Assembly (NCBI GenBank): GCA_027575765.1
Contig: JANBPT010000155.1
Coordinates: forward strand, 8,054-65,023
Reading direction: 5' to 3'
From: Tieghemiomyces parasiticus
Taxonomy: Eukaryota > Kickxellomycota > Dimargaritomycetes > Dimargaritales > Dimargaritaceae
DNA: 56,970 nt
The first letter of the stretch is position 1, and every line of letters begins with the position of its first letter. Shown here piece after piece: positions 42,913-53,706 of the stretch. Below the pieces are notes generated by a model, which made no database searches, had not been told where the DNA came from, and worked only from the letters and a program-made list of their open reading frames with translations. The position numbers were made by a program, and so were the translations under genes.

Positions 42913-43533
42913 ATGACCACCGATCAGATATTCACCAAGTTGCACTGCTCCGCGCTAGACTTTCGGGTGGAATGGTCGGGCCACCATACCCAGGAAGCAC
43001 TGGGCAGGCCCTCGATTTAGAAGGACTGGATATCGAGCATTGTCCGGACGACAAATGCGCGCCGCTAGGCACGTTGATCAGTGGCGTCGTGCGCGCTGTG
43101 GGGTGGGGGCCCAGTTGGGGTTGTTTGCGCTGCATACCTTTTGTTACCATAACTATTGACCAACGCTCTATGCGTCACTTTGCGCATGGTGGCTTTGCTC
43201 GGGCCAAGACCCCCATCAGCTATATGCCCTGCTGATGCCTATGGCGGCCGTGTCCGTGCCCATTGGCCGGACCGCGGCCCTTCTACGCCCTTCTCCCGCT
43301 CTCGCTACTCGCATGCATACCTTGGATGGCAGGTTGGTTGCAACCTTCTGCACTGGTTACCGAGAGGGAACCATGCCGGTGCGCATGGGTGGGTTGACAG
43401 CGTACATCCCAAGGCCTGCAAGTATCAGGAGGAAAAGATGGAAGGCTGGCGCCGCCGCTTGGACCGCTTCCAGACCCACGCTCTTCCCGTGTCAGCTTGG
43501 CATATTGCATGTCCTGTATCCTGGGCGATTTAG
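42913..43533 (+). other. Broken coding-like tract, possible pseudogene or spliced gene
   Basis: Three stretches in different plus-strand frames read like protein. An ATG at 42913 starts MTTDQIFTKLHCSALDF and runs 35 codons to a stop at 43020. An overlapping frame continues ALDLEGLDIEHCPDDKCAPL. Near 43405-43490 another frame reads VHPKACKYQEEKMEGWRRRL. No GT-AG pairs with matching phases were found, so frameshift decay is possible. No family recognised. Confidence 0.22.
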
Positions 43534-43976
43534 TATCGCTGCGTGTCAAGCGACTGGTTGACTTCTAGTGCAAAATAGACTGCCCGTCAGCATCTGCGGT
43601 TCCACTGTCCAGGCCAGCGCCCCCTCCCACCCGCCTAGCCGTCAACGTGGCGAAGATTTTTACCCAGTCTGTCCAAGCCTAGCGCGGATTCAGCCAAGCG
43701 GGAAGGGGTGAAGGGGGGCCACGCGCGGCTCGGTGGGAGAGGGAGGTCCGCTCGGAATCTCCGCCGCCTGGCCCGGATCGCTCCCGCCGCCATCCCGTGG
43801 CGCCTGCTAATCTGCCACCCGCCTTCCCTTCATCTGCCAACCCGTGTCATCACCCTTTTGCCCTCCCGCTGAACCCCCGATCAACTCTTTATCTCACAAC
43901 CTGAACCGAATTTGTTTTTGTACGCACCATCGCCTAACCTCTCCCATTATATTGTTCAATTCCTCGCCTCTCTTTG

Positions 43977-44326
43977 GTAAGTGCCCATTCTCAGGCGACG
44001 CAGAGGGTGGACCCGAGGATCGTCCCGTGAGGCTGCCAGTCACTCCCATTACGCGCCGCGCGTGGCGATCACGCCCAGATTTGCCGGATACCGGATGGCC
44101 CCGTACTCTGACCTGCGAGAGTCACTGGCGCCCTCATCTCCCTCTCTCACTGGGCAATAGATCCTTTTCCATCCCGCGTTCGGCACCACCCGTCTTGCCA
44201 GTGCTTTTCCTGTGCTTCACCGCACCATCCCATCTCCACCCGTTCGGCCACCCGCATACATTGATCGCCCCTACTAACGTGACTTATTATCCCATCCCCG
44301 CATACCTGCTCCGCCGATTCCTGTAG
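43977..44326 (+). promoter_or_regulatory. Possible leader intron of the Def1-like gene
   Basis: A strong donor (GGTAAGT, GT at 43977) follows a C/T-rich stretch about 450 nt before the Def1-like ATG, and a CTGTAG acceptor ends at 44326. The sequence between has no long frame. A spliced 5' leader would explain it; this is inferred from motifs only. Confidence 0.3.
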
Positions 44327-44429
44327 CCTTGCGCGCTTACCCCTCCCAAATCTACCGCCTCGCCGTTGGTTCGCCACGTCGTAAACCTCCCCCGTCACAT
44401 ATTCACACATACAAATCCTATTCGTCGCC

Positions 44430-47156
44430 ATGAGTGACAGAAGGTCCTCTTCCCAGGCTGGCCAGGCCGCACGCCACACCCATACCCGTCGCACCAAGGG
44501 GACGGGCAACTCCATGGGTCGCACCCCGTCTGGTGCTTCTGAGGTTTCTGAAGCCGTCCAAATCAGAGAACTGCGTAACAAGTATGTCGATAAGCTCGTT
44601 AGCCTGCACGAACTCTTTCCCAAGTGGACGGACGAGGACCTGCTTTGCACCCTAGAGGAAGCCTATGGTGACCTGGACATCGCCATTGACCGTATCACCC
44701 AGGGCTATGCGAATCAGTGGGGCCAGGTAGGAATGTCCAAGCCCAAGACCGACGGTACTGGCGCGACCAAGCGAGCCGGCGACGAGCGCGGAAAGGGAAA
44801 CGCTGCGGGTAAGGGAAACCGCGGCGATAAGGCGCGCCCCCGTGGGGCCAACCCCAACCCTAAATCGCGTCCCGCTGGCGGTCGCTCCGGCGCCCCCCAG
44901 GCCGTGCGAAATGATACAGCCGAAGCCGCCCGGGAGGATCGCAGTCTGTCCAACCGCGCCCCTCGTTCCCGGGCCCAGGTCCCGGCTCAGGTACCCCCCA
45001 CGAAGACGACGGCCCCCAGCGGGGCCGCAACAGCCACGGCCCATTCTTCATCGTCGACATCTGCACCGCCGCCGGTGGCCCAGCCCGCGCCCACGGGACC
45101 AATCCCGAGTGAACCACCAAAGATGACCTGGGCTAAGATCTTGGTTGGTAAGGATACTCGGAAGCCCACCGCCCCGGTCCCAGCCCCAGTTTCGGAGTCA
45201 ACCGAACCCCAATGGCCACCCATGGCCACCGCTTCGGCCTCCGCAGGTTGGGGTGCCGACAGCCTCCCTGAAGTGGAACCAGCCCAACAGGCGACGGGCG
45301 CCTGGGTGGCCACCCTGGAAACTGTTGAGGTTGAAGCTATTCCCGATAACGAAGTACTGATCGTCGAGGAGACACTCGAGGTGCCAATCGAGGAACCGAT
45401 CCCAGTGCCCGAGGCACCCGTTTCCCCAAAGACCACCCACGAGGAGGTCGCTAAGGAGGCCTCCCCGGCCCCCGAAGCCGCCCCTGTCTCCACCGAGCCC
45501 CAGGCCACGCCCCAGCCTAAGGACCGTGCCCTGTCACCTACCCCGGTCGCCACCAGCACCCCGCCAGGCTTCAAGCGGCCCAGTTCCCAGCAGCGTCGCC
45601 TGCGCCAGGACGCTCCCGTTGTCATGCCCTTCGATAATACCGCCCCAGGCGAGGGCCTAGACGTCCAGTTCGGTAGCCTGAGCGTGGGTGGCATCAACTT
45701 TGGTTACACCGAAGTCGAGCCGACGCCGGCGAACGAGCAACAGCCGACCGCTGAACCGCCCAAGTCCGTTGAGCCCCAGGCCGCCAATACCAACACCAAC
45801 GCCGCCGGCCCTGCCTCGGCGAACCCGACCGCCCATCACGGCCTCAACGGCTTCCCTCAGGCCGGTGCCCCCGGTCTGGGTAAGGACTACCCTCTGTACG
45901 GCGCGGATAAATCGCTCAACTCGACAAACACCGCCCCGGCCCCCGCCGCCACCACCACCCCTTCGGCCCCCAAGCCTACCGCTGGCCCGACCCACCCGCA
46001 GTCCAACCTCTACCAGTACCAGCCGGAGACCGCTGCCCAGAGCCACGGTGGCCACCAGGGTGGCGCATCTGGCCCTGCTTATGGACCTCCTGGCCTGACT
46101 GGCAACTACGGCGCGCGCGCCAACAAGCCGGCCCCTCAGGGCGGCGCTGAGATGGGTAATGCACCGCTCAGCAATTCCTTCCCGCCACCAGGCCTGCAGC
46201 AGCCCCCGCAGCAACAGCAACAGCAGCAGCAGCCCTTCCAGCAGGGTCCCTACCCTGGTGTTCCCTACTACCCGTATTACTACCTGCCCTCTGGCCAATT
46301 CCCGAATCCCGGTGGCTACCCGCAGTCCAACTACGGGCAGCCCTTCATGAACAAGGGTGGCTACCCGCCGTACGCCGGCAATCATCAGGGCCCCAACAAG
46401 GTGGCCTCTACGGGTCCTGGGGCGGCTGATGGCCTTAGCGCCGCCTACCCGTATGGCGGCATCAACAACCCCGCTGGTGCCAACCTCCACTTCCCTAGCG
46501 GTGGCCTGTCTGCCCCGGGCTATGACGACCTGGGTGTGTCTAACTTTGGCCAGGGCGGCGGGATCCCGCAGCTGCAGAACATTTTGAACGCGAGCGCCGG
46601 TAAGGGTGCTGCCAACCAGGGCAACAGTGCCCCTGGCCTTTCCGCGGGTAACACGCAGGGAGGTCTCAAGGGTAGCAACGGCGGTAGCGCCGGTGCGGCC
46701 GGTAACGGTCACAACGCCGGTCCCGCGCAGTCTGCCGGCCCCGGAGGCTTCGCCAACCAGGGCGGCTATCCGGGCCACCCAAATTCGTACCAGCAGCAGC
46801 AGAGCTACCACCCGTTCTCGCACCAGCAGCCGCAGCCGACCCCGTTTGTCCCGGGTCAGCAAATGCACTCACAGTACCACTACGTCGCGCCCCAGCAGCC
46901 CGGCTACGGTTCGGCCCCGCCCCACCACCCGGGCTCCTACAACGCCCACCCCGGTGGTTACGCGCCTAACCAGCAGCACTCGGGCCAGCACCATTACCAC
47001 GGTCACCAGAGTGGTCCCAGTGGTCCCGGCAGTCAGGGCAACCAGTATCATGGGAGCGGCCAGAGCGGCGGCAGCCAAGGTAGCGGGACCGCGCAGTACC
47101 AAAGCAGCGGCAACACCCGTGGTAGCCAGCAGAGCTACTGGGCAAACCAGAACTAA
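44430..47156 (+). CDS. DEF1: Def1-like CUE-domain protein (RNA polymerase II degradation factor)
   Basis: Def1 bridges stalled RNA polymerase II to ubiquitin ligases; in yeast it is cleaved by the proteasome and its Gln-rich tail keeps it cytosolic until then. Single exon, 908 aa. An N-terminal Ser/Arg stretch precedes a CUE-like ubiquitin-binding helix bundle at about 52-95 (KYVDKLVSLHELFPKWTDED, TLEEAYGDLDIAIDRI). A long disordered middle follows: basic (about 110-180), then Pro/Ala/Glu-rich, with MTWAKILVGKD at about 230. From about 480 it is Gly/Gln/Asn/Pro/Tyr-rich and prion-like, with a polyglutamine run near 590. The start is the first ATG after a C/T-rich leader. Domain order and composition fit Def1; low-complexity composition prevents certainty. 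Confidence 0.8.
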   Translation: MSDRRSSSQAGQAARHTHTRRTKGTGNSMGRTPSGASEVSEAVQIRELRNKYVDKLVSLHELFPKWTDEDLLCTLEEAYGDLDIAIDRITQGYANQWGQVGMSKPKTDGTGATKRAGDERGKGNAAGKGNRGDKARPRGANPNPKSRPAGGRSGAPQAVRNDTAEAAREDRSLSNRAPRSRAQVPAQVPPTKTTAPSGAATATAHSSSSTSAPPPVAQPAPTGPIPSEPPKMTWAKILVGKDTRKPTAPVPAPVSESTEPQWPPMATASASAGWGADSLPEVEPAQQATGAWVATLETVEVEAIPDNEVLIVEETLEVPIEEPIPVPEAPVSPKTTHEEVAKEASPAPEAAPVSTEPQATPQPKDRALSPTPVATSTPPGFKRPSSQQRRLRQDAPVVMPFDNTAPGEGLDVQFGSLSVGGINFGYTEVEPTPANEQQPTAEPPKSVEPQAANTNTNAAGPASANPTAHHGLNGFPQAGAPGLGKDYPLYGADKSLNSTNTAPAPAATTTPSAPKPTAGPTHPQSNLYQYQPETAAQSHGGHQGGASGPAYGPPGLTGNYGARANKPAPQGGAEMGNAPLSNSFPPPGLQQPPQQQQQQQQPFQQGPYPGVPYYPYYYLPSGQFPNPGGYPQSNYGQPFMNKGGYPPYAGNHQGPNKVASTGPGAADGLSAAYPYGGINNPAGANLHFPSGGLSAPGYDDLGVSNFGQGGGIPQLQNILNASAGKGAANQGNSAPGLSAGNTQGGLKGSNGGSAGAAGNGHNAGPAQSAGPGGFANQGGYPGHPNSYQQQQSYHPFSHQQPQPTPFVPGQQMHSQYHYVAPQQPGYGSAPPHHPGSYNAHPGGYAPNQQHSGQHHYHGHQSGPSGPGSQGNQYHGSGQSGGSQGSGTAQYQSSGNTRGSQQSYWANQN
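46194..46243 (+). repeat. CAG/CAA repeat encoding polyglutamine
   Basis: Interrupted CAG/CAA triplets in the Def1-like frame encode two short Gln runs split by prolines, the longer of about nine. Mixed codons should make it fairly stable. It lies in the prion-like tail. Confidence 0.8.
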
Positions 47157-47797
47157 TAGCACCCGGCACCCTTGCGCGGCCGGTCCCTGACCCTCGCCGC
47201 CGGCTATAGCGCCGCGGGGCCAATGGCTTCCATTGCCATACCCACCCTTACACTTCGTTGTATCATCACCCCCTCCCCTTCTCTCTCTCTCTCATTTCCC
47301 TCCCTCCTACCTTTCCAGTTTGAAATTGATTGTTTTTATCTAGCGTGTTTGTTTTTATTCCCTCATCCTCCCTCGCGCATTCGGCGGTACCGTTCGCCCG
47401 GCCAGGCCTTCCCGGTCGCGCTTCTTCTAATATATTCTGAAATGGACGGACGTGTTTTTGATTTATTTTTCGGTGGTTGGGCCGTTGTAGCCGATGGATC
47501 GGCACGGGCTGATGACTGGTTTTCGATCGTACCTCGGTCGCAAAGGGGGAGAACGGCTACGGCACGATTTTTTAATGTGTAGTGTTCAAACGAAGCGTTG
47601 CCCCCGGATGGGAAGTGAGCCGCCTGCCGAATACGTCTCAATTCGGTTCCTCTAAGGGCCTGATTCGCTCCTGGCCACGCCACGTCACATACCCAACCGC
47701 ATAGGGACAAGTCAAGTGTCATTTAGTTCAAAGTAATATATCTATTTTTCTAGGCAATGGATAGTTTACAACTGTGCAGCAAAATAGTCGCGATTGA
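47157..47797. other. Convergent 3' flanks with CT microsatellite
   Basis: Between the Def1-like stop and the stop of the minus-strand helical protein. It contains a short (CT)n run near 47280 and T-rich tracts expected of 3' UTRs. Confidence 0.5.
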
Positions 47798-49111
47798 CTA
47801 GTGCGGCCGAAGGAAGTCAAGAAGCGTAAAGGTAGACCGCTGGTGTTTAGATTGGCGCGATTTGCGGGCGCCACCCTTGCCTGCCGGACCAGTTTCAGCT
47901 GGTTCGGATCGATGGTTCCGGCCCGCCAGCGCAAAAGGTGGAGCAAGGCCGAGGCAGGCATACCACGTAGCCAGTTGAGTAGTCGCCACCCTGAGGTCAC
48001 GGGCCACCAGGGCACTGGCCAGCTGGGCCATGACCGCGGTAAGGTTGGGTGGGGCGGCCGTTGGGGGATTCTGCCGGTCAACCACGTGGTGGAGCACCCA
48101 GGTCAGAAGATGATGAGCCTCAGTAACGTAACCGCGGTGAAGGAGACTTTTCACGGCACCCAGTGCTACGTCGCGGCCGACGGACAACGGCACGGGAGGC
48201 GGGTCAGTGGGTAAGTAAGGTCCACCACCGTCGGACCGAAATACGGCGGCCCAGTCCACCGGGAACCGTATTAGCATCGTTGACAGGGGAAGCGGGGTTG
48301 CATTGCAGACTAGGGCGTCCAGCCCGCGGAGAAGCTGCAGGTACACCATGGCCGTGGCTAAGCCACTCTGTAGGGCCTCTTGCCATTCGGCCTGGGCGGC
48401 TGTCGGCTCCTCCGTGGCCAGAAAATAGTTTAGCCGGCAAGCCACGTGCCAGGGCCGCGTCGGGCGTACCTCGTCGGTCTGTATCGTCCGGTAGAAAGCG
48501 CAGGCCTCCCGGCGGTCGGGGTCGTCGGGCAGTTGTAAGGCGGCCCCGAGGGCACGGTAGTATGTATCGGCGTCCAGGGCCACGCGGCGACCACGCAGGG
48601 TAGATACCAGGGCAACTACCCGCGCCGGGGCCTTGTATTTTATCAAGGCGCTCAGTACCTGGGCCCGCAGGCGTGGACTGTCCAGCCAGTTCTGAGGGAG
48701 GGCCTCATCCCACAGGAACTGGTCCCACTCAGCCCACTGGCCAGCGGCGATGGGGGCCAAGAGTCGGTGGGCGCGAGCTCGGTCAAAGACATCCTGAACG
48801 CCGGCTAGGCTGTCCTGAATCGCCGCGGCATAGATGTGGCCCTGGCGCGCTAGCCGCGTGTCTAGCTGCTCACGGAAATGGTGGCTGATACGGTCAAGCA
48901 TGAGTTGGTCGTGGGCTCGCTTAGTGGCCCGGACCTTGTCCAGCGGGTCCGCTGTGGAGGGATCGGCCGGCTCGTCAGTCTGGGACGCTGACGGCCACCA
49001 TCCTCGGGAACTGTCACGTCGGGCAGAAAGGAAACGGTGGGACACCGTCGGTTGGCCCCACCATCGCCACCGCGACAGCGGCCGGTTTGGCACCCGCCAA
49101 CGGCCGGCCAT
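47798..49111 (-). CDS. Putative mitochondrial helical-repeat (PPR-like) protein
   Basis: 437 aa, single exon, GC-rich codons. The N-terminus is rich in Arg and Trp without acids (MAGRWRVPNRPLSRWRWWG), a probable mitochondrial presequence ending near RFLSARR. The rest looks like alpha-helical hairpins: VVALVSTLRGRRVALDADTY, YRALGAALQLPDDPDRREAC and EWQEALQSGLATAMVYLQLL resemble degenerate pentatricopeptide repeats. The C-terminus is basic (GGARKSRQSKHQRS) and ends TLLDFLRPH. It may bind mitochondrial RNA, but no specific orthologue is recognised and the repeat call is by helix pattern only. It diverges from SET1. Confidence 0.65.
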   Translation of the reverse strand: MAGRWRVPNRPLSRWRWWGQPTVSHRFLSARRDSSRGWWPSASQTDEPADPSTADPLDKVRATKRAHDQLMLDRISHHFREQLDTRLARQGHIYAAAIQDSLAGVQDVFDRARAHRLLAPIAAGQWAEWDQFLWDEALPQNWLDSPRLRAQVLSALIKYKAPARVVALVSTLRGRRVALDADTYYRALGAALQLPDDPDRREACAFYRTIQTDEVRPTRPWHVACRLNYFLATEEPTAAQAEWQEALQSGLATAMVYLQLLRGLDALVCNATPLPLSTMLIRFPVDWAAVFRSDGGGPYLPTDPPPVPLSVGRDVALGAVKSLLHRGYVTEAHHLLTWVLHHVVDRQNPPTAAPPNLTAVMAQLASALVARDLRVATTQLATWYACLGLAPPFALAGRNHRSEPAETGPAGKGGARKSRQSKHQRSTFTLLDFLRPH

Positions 49112-50132
49112 ATGAGAGCGAGCGACGTTGGGGGTAGTGGGCTGCCTCAGGTCAATCGGTGGCTTCTAACCCGGGCCGCGAACTCGGGATGCTTGGATAA
49201 TTGGAGGTGAAGGTATCAGGTGGGCTAGAGCAAAGTGATCGCTGGGTACGAAGGGAATCCGGAGCCGAGGTAAGGGGCAAGTGGCGGGCGAGACACAAAA
49301 GATGTGGCTAAAGTGGAATGAGACGAGTTGCAGGTGAGAGAAGTCGGGGCATGTGAAGGGGGGTGCTATAGAGGGAGAAAGAGGCGGCTGCATCACGGAA
49401 ACTTACCCGCGCGGCCGGCTACAGGGCAGCCCAGACCAGGGCACCTGTATCCTACAGTTGCTGAGGAACATGGCCGGGTGCTAGGGCTCCGTCTGCGCCC
49501 CCACTCGCTCCGTCTAGCCTGTTCGTTGGTCCCTGTGCCTCACCGGCTACGCGTCTCCATGCTTTTCCGATGCTGGCCACCCTCATTGTTACCTTGCCAA
49601 TTTAGTTCAGTAAGCAGTGACTCCATTTCATTTTTGGCACGGCAAATTGGGCCCGTTACGGTTCACATCTCCCTGTTCTCCCCTCCCCCGCCAGCGATCC
49701 TTGTAGGTGTCAGTCAAATTCAGCGGTCGCGCAGTTTACCCCCAGTGAGCGTGCCGGTGGTCCCCATCTCAACACCGCCAGACCCTTCTCGTGCAAGCAG
49801 CCAGCCCGGGAGCCCTACGACCTTGGGACTCCAAGTCCAATTCTACGAATCGACCCCATTAATAACGCCAGCCCCGTGCCCCCCCCTCCTGCACTTCGGT
49901 CAGCGGGACCCATAACAGCTGCCCCTCCAGCACCGTCCAAGCTGTGACCGTTCCCGAACTAATTTGGTCATTAGCCCGTCCCTACCGTACCTGTCCAGAA
50001 GTCTTCAGCCCTCCTCTAGTCCACCGTACCCTCTCAACCGAATTACCATCGCCACTGTACTTGCCCCCCTCCAAACCTTTGACGGCCGGCTAAGTTTCCC
50101 TCCCGCATTCTCCCTGACCCGCGCATCCGACC
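49112..50132. other. Divergent promoter region between helical protein and SET1
   Basis: About 1 kb. From 49650 to 50130 the plus strand is C/T-rich, like the leaders of other genes here. A 195-codon frame (49328-49915) is open but Pro/Ser-rich without a conserved element, so I treat it as non-coding leader. Confidence 0.45.
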
Positions 50133-53100
50133 ATGGCTGGTCACCCGTACCGGGGTGGTCCGGGGCAGCGTCCCCCAGGAGCGCCCTACGGAATGCCCCC
50201 TGCGTTTAATTCTCCTCCGCTCGGACCCTGGGACCAGCGGCGGGGCCCGCTGCCCATGCCGTTCAGCGGCCTACCCGGCATGTACCCACCACCAGGACCG
50301 CACCCGTACTTTGCCCCCATGCCCTCGGGTTTCTACCCGCCGGGAGTCGCCCCTCACCCACCGCCGCACATGGCCAACCTGATGGGTCCACCAGTTCCTG
50401 TCGGGTACCCGGAATCAGCCTACCACATGCCCCCAGCCATCGCGTCCCACCCGCAAGACCGGCACCTGCAGGACTCCTCCCGGCGGTCACCGTCGCGGGG
50501 GTCGCACTACTCCCCCGACGACCGGCGCCGGCCAAGTCGCCCCCACCGGGACCGGAGTCCGCGGCGAGGGGATGAGTCCGCGCGGCGACGCTACCGGCCA
50601 CGTTCCCGCTCGCCATCACGCTCACGAACACGGTCCCGTGACCGTGACCGTGACCGCGGCCGCAGGTCCCGGCGGCGAGCCTCCCCCTCCCCCGTACGCT
50701 CACGTTCCCGCGCCCGCTTACCTGCTGTGTCCAGTTCGCGGTCGATAGCTTCGACGGTAAAGTCCACCCCTGTCCCTGCGGCCTCGCCCACCTCTCGGGA
50801 ACGAAAGGCGTCGCCGATCCATGTAATCAAGGAGGTGCTTGACCCAGCCCGGACCCCGGTCGACTGGCGGATAGTGTCCATTGCAGGCCAGTCTTTGGCC
50901 CGACGGGAAAATGGGCAGGCCACAGCCACCGTGGCCGCTGCCCGCCAACGCGACCCCCGACGTCACGACCATGGCGCGGCAGCCAAGTCTGTGTCCTCGC
51001 CACTCCCCCGGGGCTGGCTGCGGGCCACCAACCTCCCGGCATCGGAGACTGCACCCCTACAGATGGGTGTTATCGTGAGCCGACTCCCACCGCTGACCAC
51101 GGCGCGCGAGTTGACAACGCAGTGTTCCGCGTACGGTCGGGTGGCCAACGTGCGGCTGGCCTACTGCCCGCTCACTGGCAGCGGCTTGGGCTTAGCCCAC
51201 ATCACCTACACTACTAAGGACGCCTCCGACCCGCACCCGCGGCAGGCCGTGCGAGACACCCTGGCCCGCCTCAGGCACACCGCCCACGACTTTCGGAAGG
51301 CCGTGGTCACGCTCTATTCTCCTGCCCGCTGGGACGACCGGGTGGCTCGGGCCAACGCTGCCGCCGCCGCCCGGTTTCACGGCACGGATGCGCGCACCCC
51401 AGCTTCGCCCACGCCATCGTCCGTATCATCGTCGACCGTCGCGCCGGCTTCAATCCCCTCATCTACTCAGCCCGCCCGTCCCGCCACCTCAGTCGTCGCC
51501 AAGGCCTCCGGAAGCTGGCGCAAAATCAGCCGCCATACCCTGCCGTTCCCGACCTTCAGTGTCCAGCGCGTCTGCGACCTATTTGGCAAGTACCGACCGA
51601 TCCGGGTGGGCCATGATACTGAGCACTGGTACCTGGGCTTTGCTGTCGAGGCTGATGCTGATCGGTTCCAGCTTCTCACCGACCGTCGTTCTGTCGACGG
51701 CTGTCTCGTCCGCGTTCTGGGTTGCACCGCTGCCGAGGTTCCCGCTCAGGTGCGCGATGAATCTACCGCCACGCCCGCCGCCCGCCCGGCTATCCCACCG
51801 CCCTCTGTCCCGCGGCCCCCGTTACCCCGCACCGTGGCCTCGGTACGGCGCGAGGTGATCCGGCGAATGACGGACGACCTGCTACGTGTATTCACCGAGG
51901 ACCTGCAGCGCCGCGTGATTACCCCGCTGGTCCACACCGCCTGGGAGGCCTACCAGGGCGAGCCAACGTTACAACCCCCGCCGTCACCCGTGGCCGCGGT
52001 CGAGATGATCGACACCACGCCCGGGCCAGCGTACCGTATCAGCCAGCTGCCGCGATTCAAGAAGCGACCTGACGCCCGAACCGACCGGCCAGCGCTTACT
52101 AAGGTGCGACGCATCCCTAACGCGGCCGCTCTGTTGTCTGCTAAAAGGCCCCGGCGTGATAACAGCAACGCGGGGGAGGATCCGGCCGAGAATTCCGACA
52201 TGTCCGTCTCCGATGACGACAACAGTAGCCATAGGGAGGGGCCCGCTTCCAGTCTGCGGCCTGACTCCCTGCCGCGGCCGCCCGTCGACTACACAAGCAG
52301 CAGTGGTAGCAGTGACGAGGCTGAGTCGATCCCAACGCCGTCCGCCGTGGCCGCCGTTACGACCGAGCAGTCTAACTTACCACCCGCCGAAATGGTGACA
52401 CCTGACCGGGCGGTCCAAGTGCCACGCATACCTGATCCTTCCACCACCGCGGCGACGACACCCCCGGCCGACCCGGCGTTACTTCTACCTACCCATCTGA
52501 CAGGCAGCGCCCGTACCGAAGGCTATTACCCCATGTCGCCCTTACTCAAGCGACTCTATCTGCCCAAACCGACGCTGCAGGTCAGCGGAGCCCCTCACGC
52601 GTCCTCGCGCATGACCCGGGCCAACAACCGGCGTGTACAGGTCGGTCTACAGCTACACAAGCAGAACCTGCTGCACATGTACCAGGCCGCGGGGGGTAAC
52701 AGTCGAGTCGGGGAGCGACGGGGCTACCAGGCGCGTGGTGGACACGGAGCGGTCGCCCCGGGTAGCCGAGCGGCACAGGACGGGGCCGTCCCGGCCCTTG
52801 ATCTCCTGGGGTTCAACCAGCTCATGAGTCGCAAGAAGGAATTGCAGTTCCGCAAGTCGGCCATCCACGACTGGGGCCTGTTCGCTATGGAACCTATCGG
52901 CGCTGGGGACCTCATCATTGAGTACGTGGGCGAAATCATCCGGCAGACGGTGGCTGACCACCGCGAGCGGCTCTACGAACGCCAGGGTATCGGTAGCAGC
53001 TACCTGTTTAAGCTGGATAATGAAACCATCATCGACGCTACAACTATGGGCAACATGGCCCGGTTCGTCAACCACTGCTGCCAACCCAACTGCCTGGCGC

Positions 53101-53258
53101 GCATCATCACCGTGGAAGGTCGTAAGCGGATCGTCATTTACGCTAAGGCTGACATTGAGGCCGGCGAGGAGATTACCTACGACTATAAGTTCCCCATTGA
53201 GAAGGAGAAGATCCCGTGTCTGTGCGGGGCTGAAGGGTGCCGCGGAACCCTCAATTAA
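50133..53258 (+). CDS. SET1: Histone H3-K4 methyltransferase Set1 (COMPASS catalytic subunit)
   Basis: Methylates H3 lysine 4 within COMPASS. Single exon, 1041 aa. Residues 1-110 are Pro/Gly/Met-rich; 110-200 form an Arg/Ser/Asp-rich SR-like tract. An RRM-type fold follows at about 309-385 ([35 protein letters not shown]), then a second Set1 RNA-binding region at about 460-530 ([20 protein letters not shown]). The N-SET part is at about 790-890, with [13 protein letters not shown] and the [10 protein letters not shown] motif. The SET domain is at about 897-1018: [47 protein letters not shown]. The post-SET cysteines [10 protein letters not shown] close the protein. All catalytic motifs are intact. 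The start lies just after a C/T-rich leader. Confidence 0.95.
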   Translation: MAGHPYRGGPGQRPPGAPYGMPPAFNSPPLGPWDQRRGPLPMPFSGLPGMYPPPGPHPYFAPMPSGFYPPGVAPHPPPHMANLMGPPVPVGYPESAYHMPPAIASHPQDRHLQDSSRRSPSRGSHYSPDDRRRPSRPHRDRSPRRGDESARRRYRPRSRSPSRSRTRSRDRDRDRGRRSRRRASPSPVRSRSRARLPAVSSSRSIASTVKSTPVPAASPTSRERKASPIHVIKEVLDPARTPVDWRIVSIAGQSLARRENGQATATVAAARQRDPRRHDHGAAAKSVSSPLPRGWLRATNLPASETAPLQMGVIVSRLPPLTTARELTTQCSAYGRVANVRLAYCPLTGSGLGLAHITYTTKDASDPHPRQAVRDTLARLRHTAHDFRKAVVTLYSPARWDDRVARANAAAAARFHGTDARTPASPTPSSVSSSTVAPASIPSSTQPARPATSVVAKASGSWRKISRHTLPFPTFSVQRVCDLFGKYRPIRVGHDTEHWYLGFAVEADADRFQLLTDRRSVDGCLVRVLGCTAAEVPAQVRDESTATPAARPAIPPPSVPRPPLPRTVASVRREVIRRMTDDLLRVFTEDLQRRVITPLVHTAWEAYQGEPTLQPPPSPVAAVEMIDTTPGPAYRISQLPRFKKRPDARTDRPALTKVRRIPNAAALLSAKRPRRDNSNAGEDPAENSDMSVSDDDNSSHREGPASSLRPDSLPRPPVDYTSSSGSSDEAESIPTPSAVAAVTTEQSNLPPAEMVTPDRAVQVPRIPDPSTTAATTPPADPALLLPTHLTGSARTEGYYPMSPLLKRLYLPKPTLQVSGAPHASSRMTRANNRRVQVGLQLHKQNLLHMYQAAGGNSRVGERRGYQARGGHGAVAPGSRAAQDGAVPALDLLGFNQLMSRKKELQFRKSAIHDWGLFAMEPIGAGDLIIEYVGEIIRQTVADHRERLYERQGIGSSYLFKLDNETIIDATTMGNMARFVNHCCQPNCLARIITVEGRKRIVIYAKADIEAGEEITYDYKFPIEKEKIPCLCGAEGCRGTLN

Positions 53259-53706
53259 TTGACTGGGAAAGCGAAGCGGGTAGATATCGCCTTAGGGCAA
53301 CATTGGGAGGTGGGTATCGGCGGTCGTTGGCACCTTCAGCGGCTAGTTATCCTCTCCTCCTCCTCCCCCCCTCCCTCCCTCCTCCCTACGGATCGATACA
53401 GCCCCCGTTTTTTGTTCGTACCTTTGGCGTGCCTCGGGTCGTGACTATTTACCTTTGTAAAAGGGCACGTCTGATATTTGAGTAGGTCACAGCCGGATCA
53501 GGGCAACCGATAAACTATAAACGCCGGAGGCTGTCTAGACGCGATTGTAAACCAGCTTTTGCGTGGTCCCAACTGAACCGGCCATGATGGCAACCGCGGC
53601 CGTTGGGCATATACCGATTCGAAGCTAGACAAGTTTATTATTAAAACTGCAAATTGCCCATAAGGGAGAGCATAGGTGGCAAGGTTACAGGGTGAATTAA
53701 TCGAGG
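53259..53706. other. Convergent 3' flanks, nothing further seen
   Basis: Between the SET1 stop and the stop of the second secreted family member. It holds a CTCC-rich run near 53350-53390 and AT-rich 3' sequence. No gene. Confidence 0.5.

Noticed and set aside
45657..46868. 403-aa minus-strand frame inside the Def1-like gene
   Set aside because: Shadow of the low-complexity Gln/Gly/Pro-rich coding strand; composition is Arg/Val/Gly with no domain.
49328..49915. 195-aa plus-strand frame before SET1
   Set aside because: C/T-rich leader-like sequence encoding Pro/Ser-rich low complexity; no conserved element.
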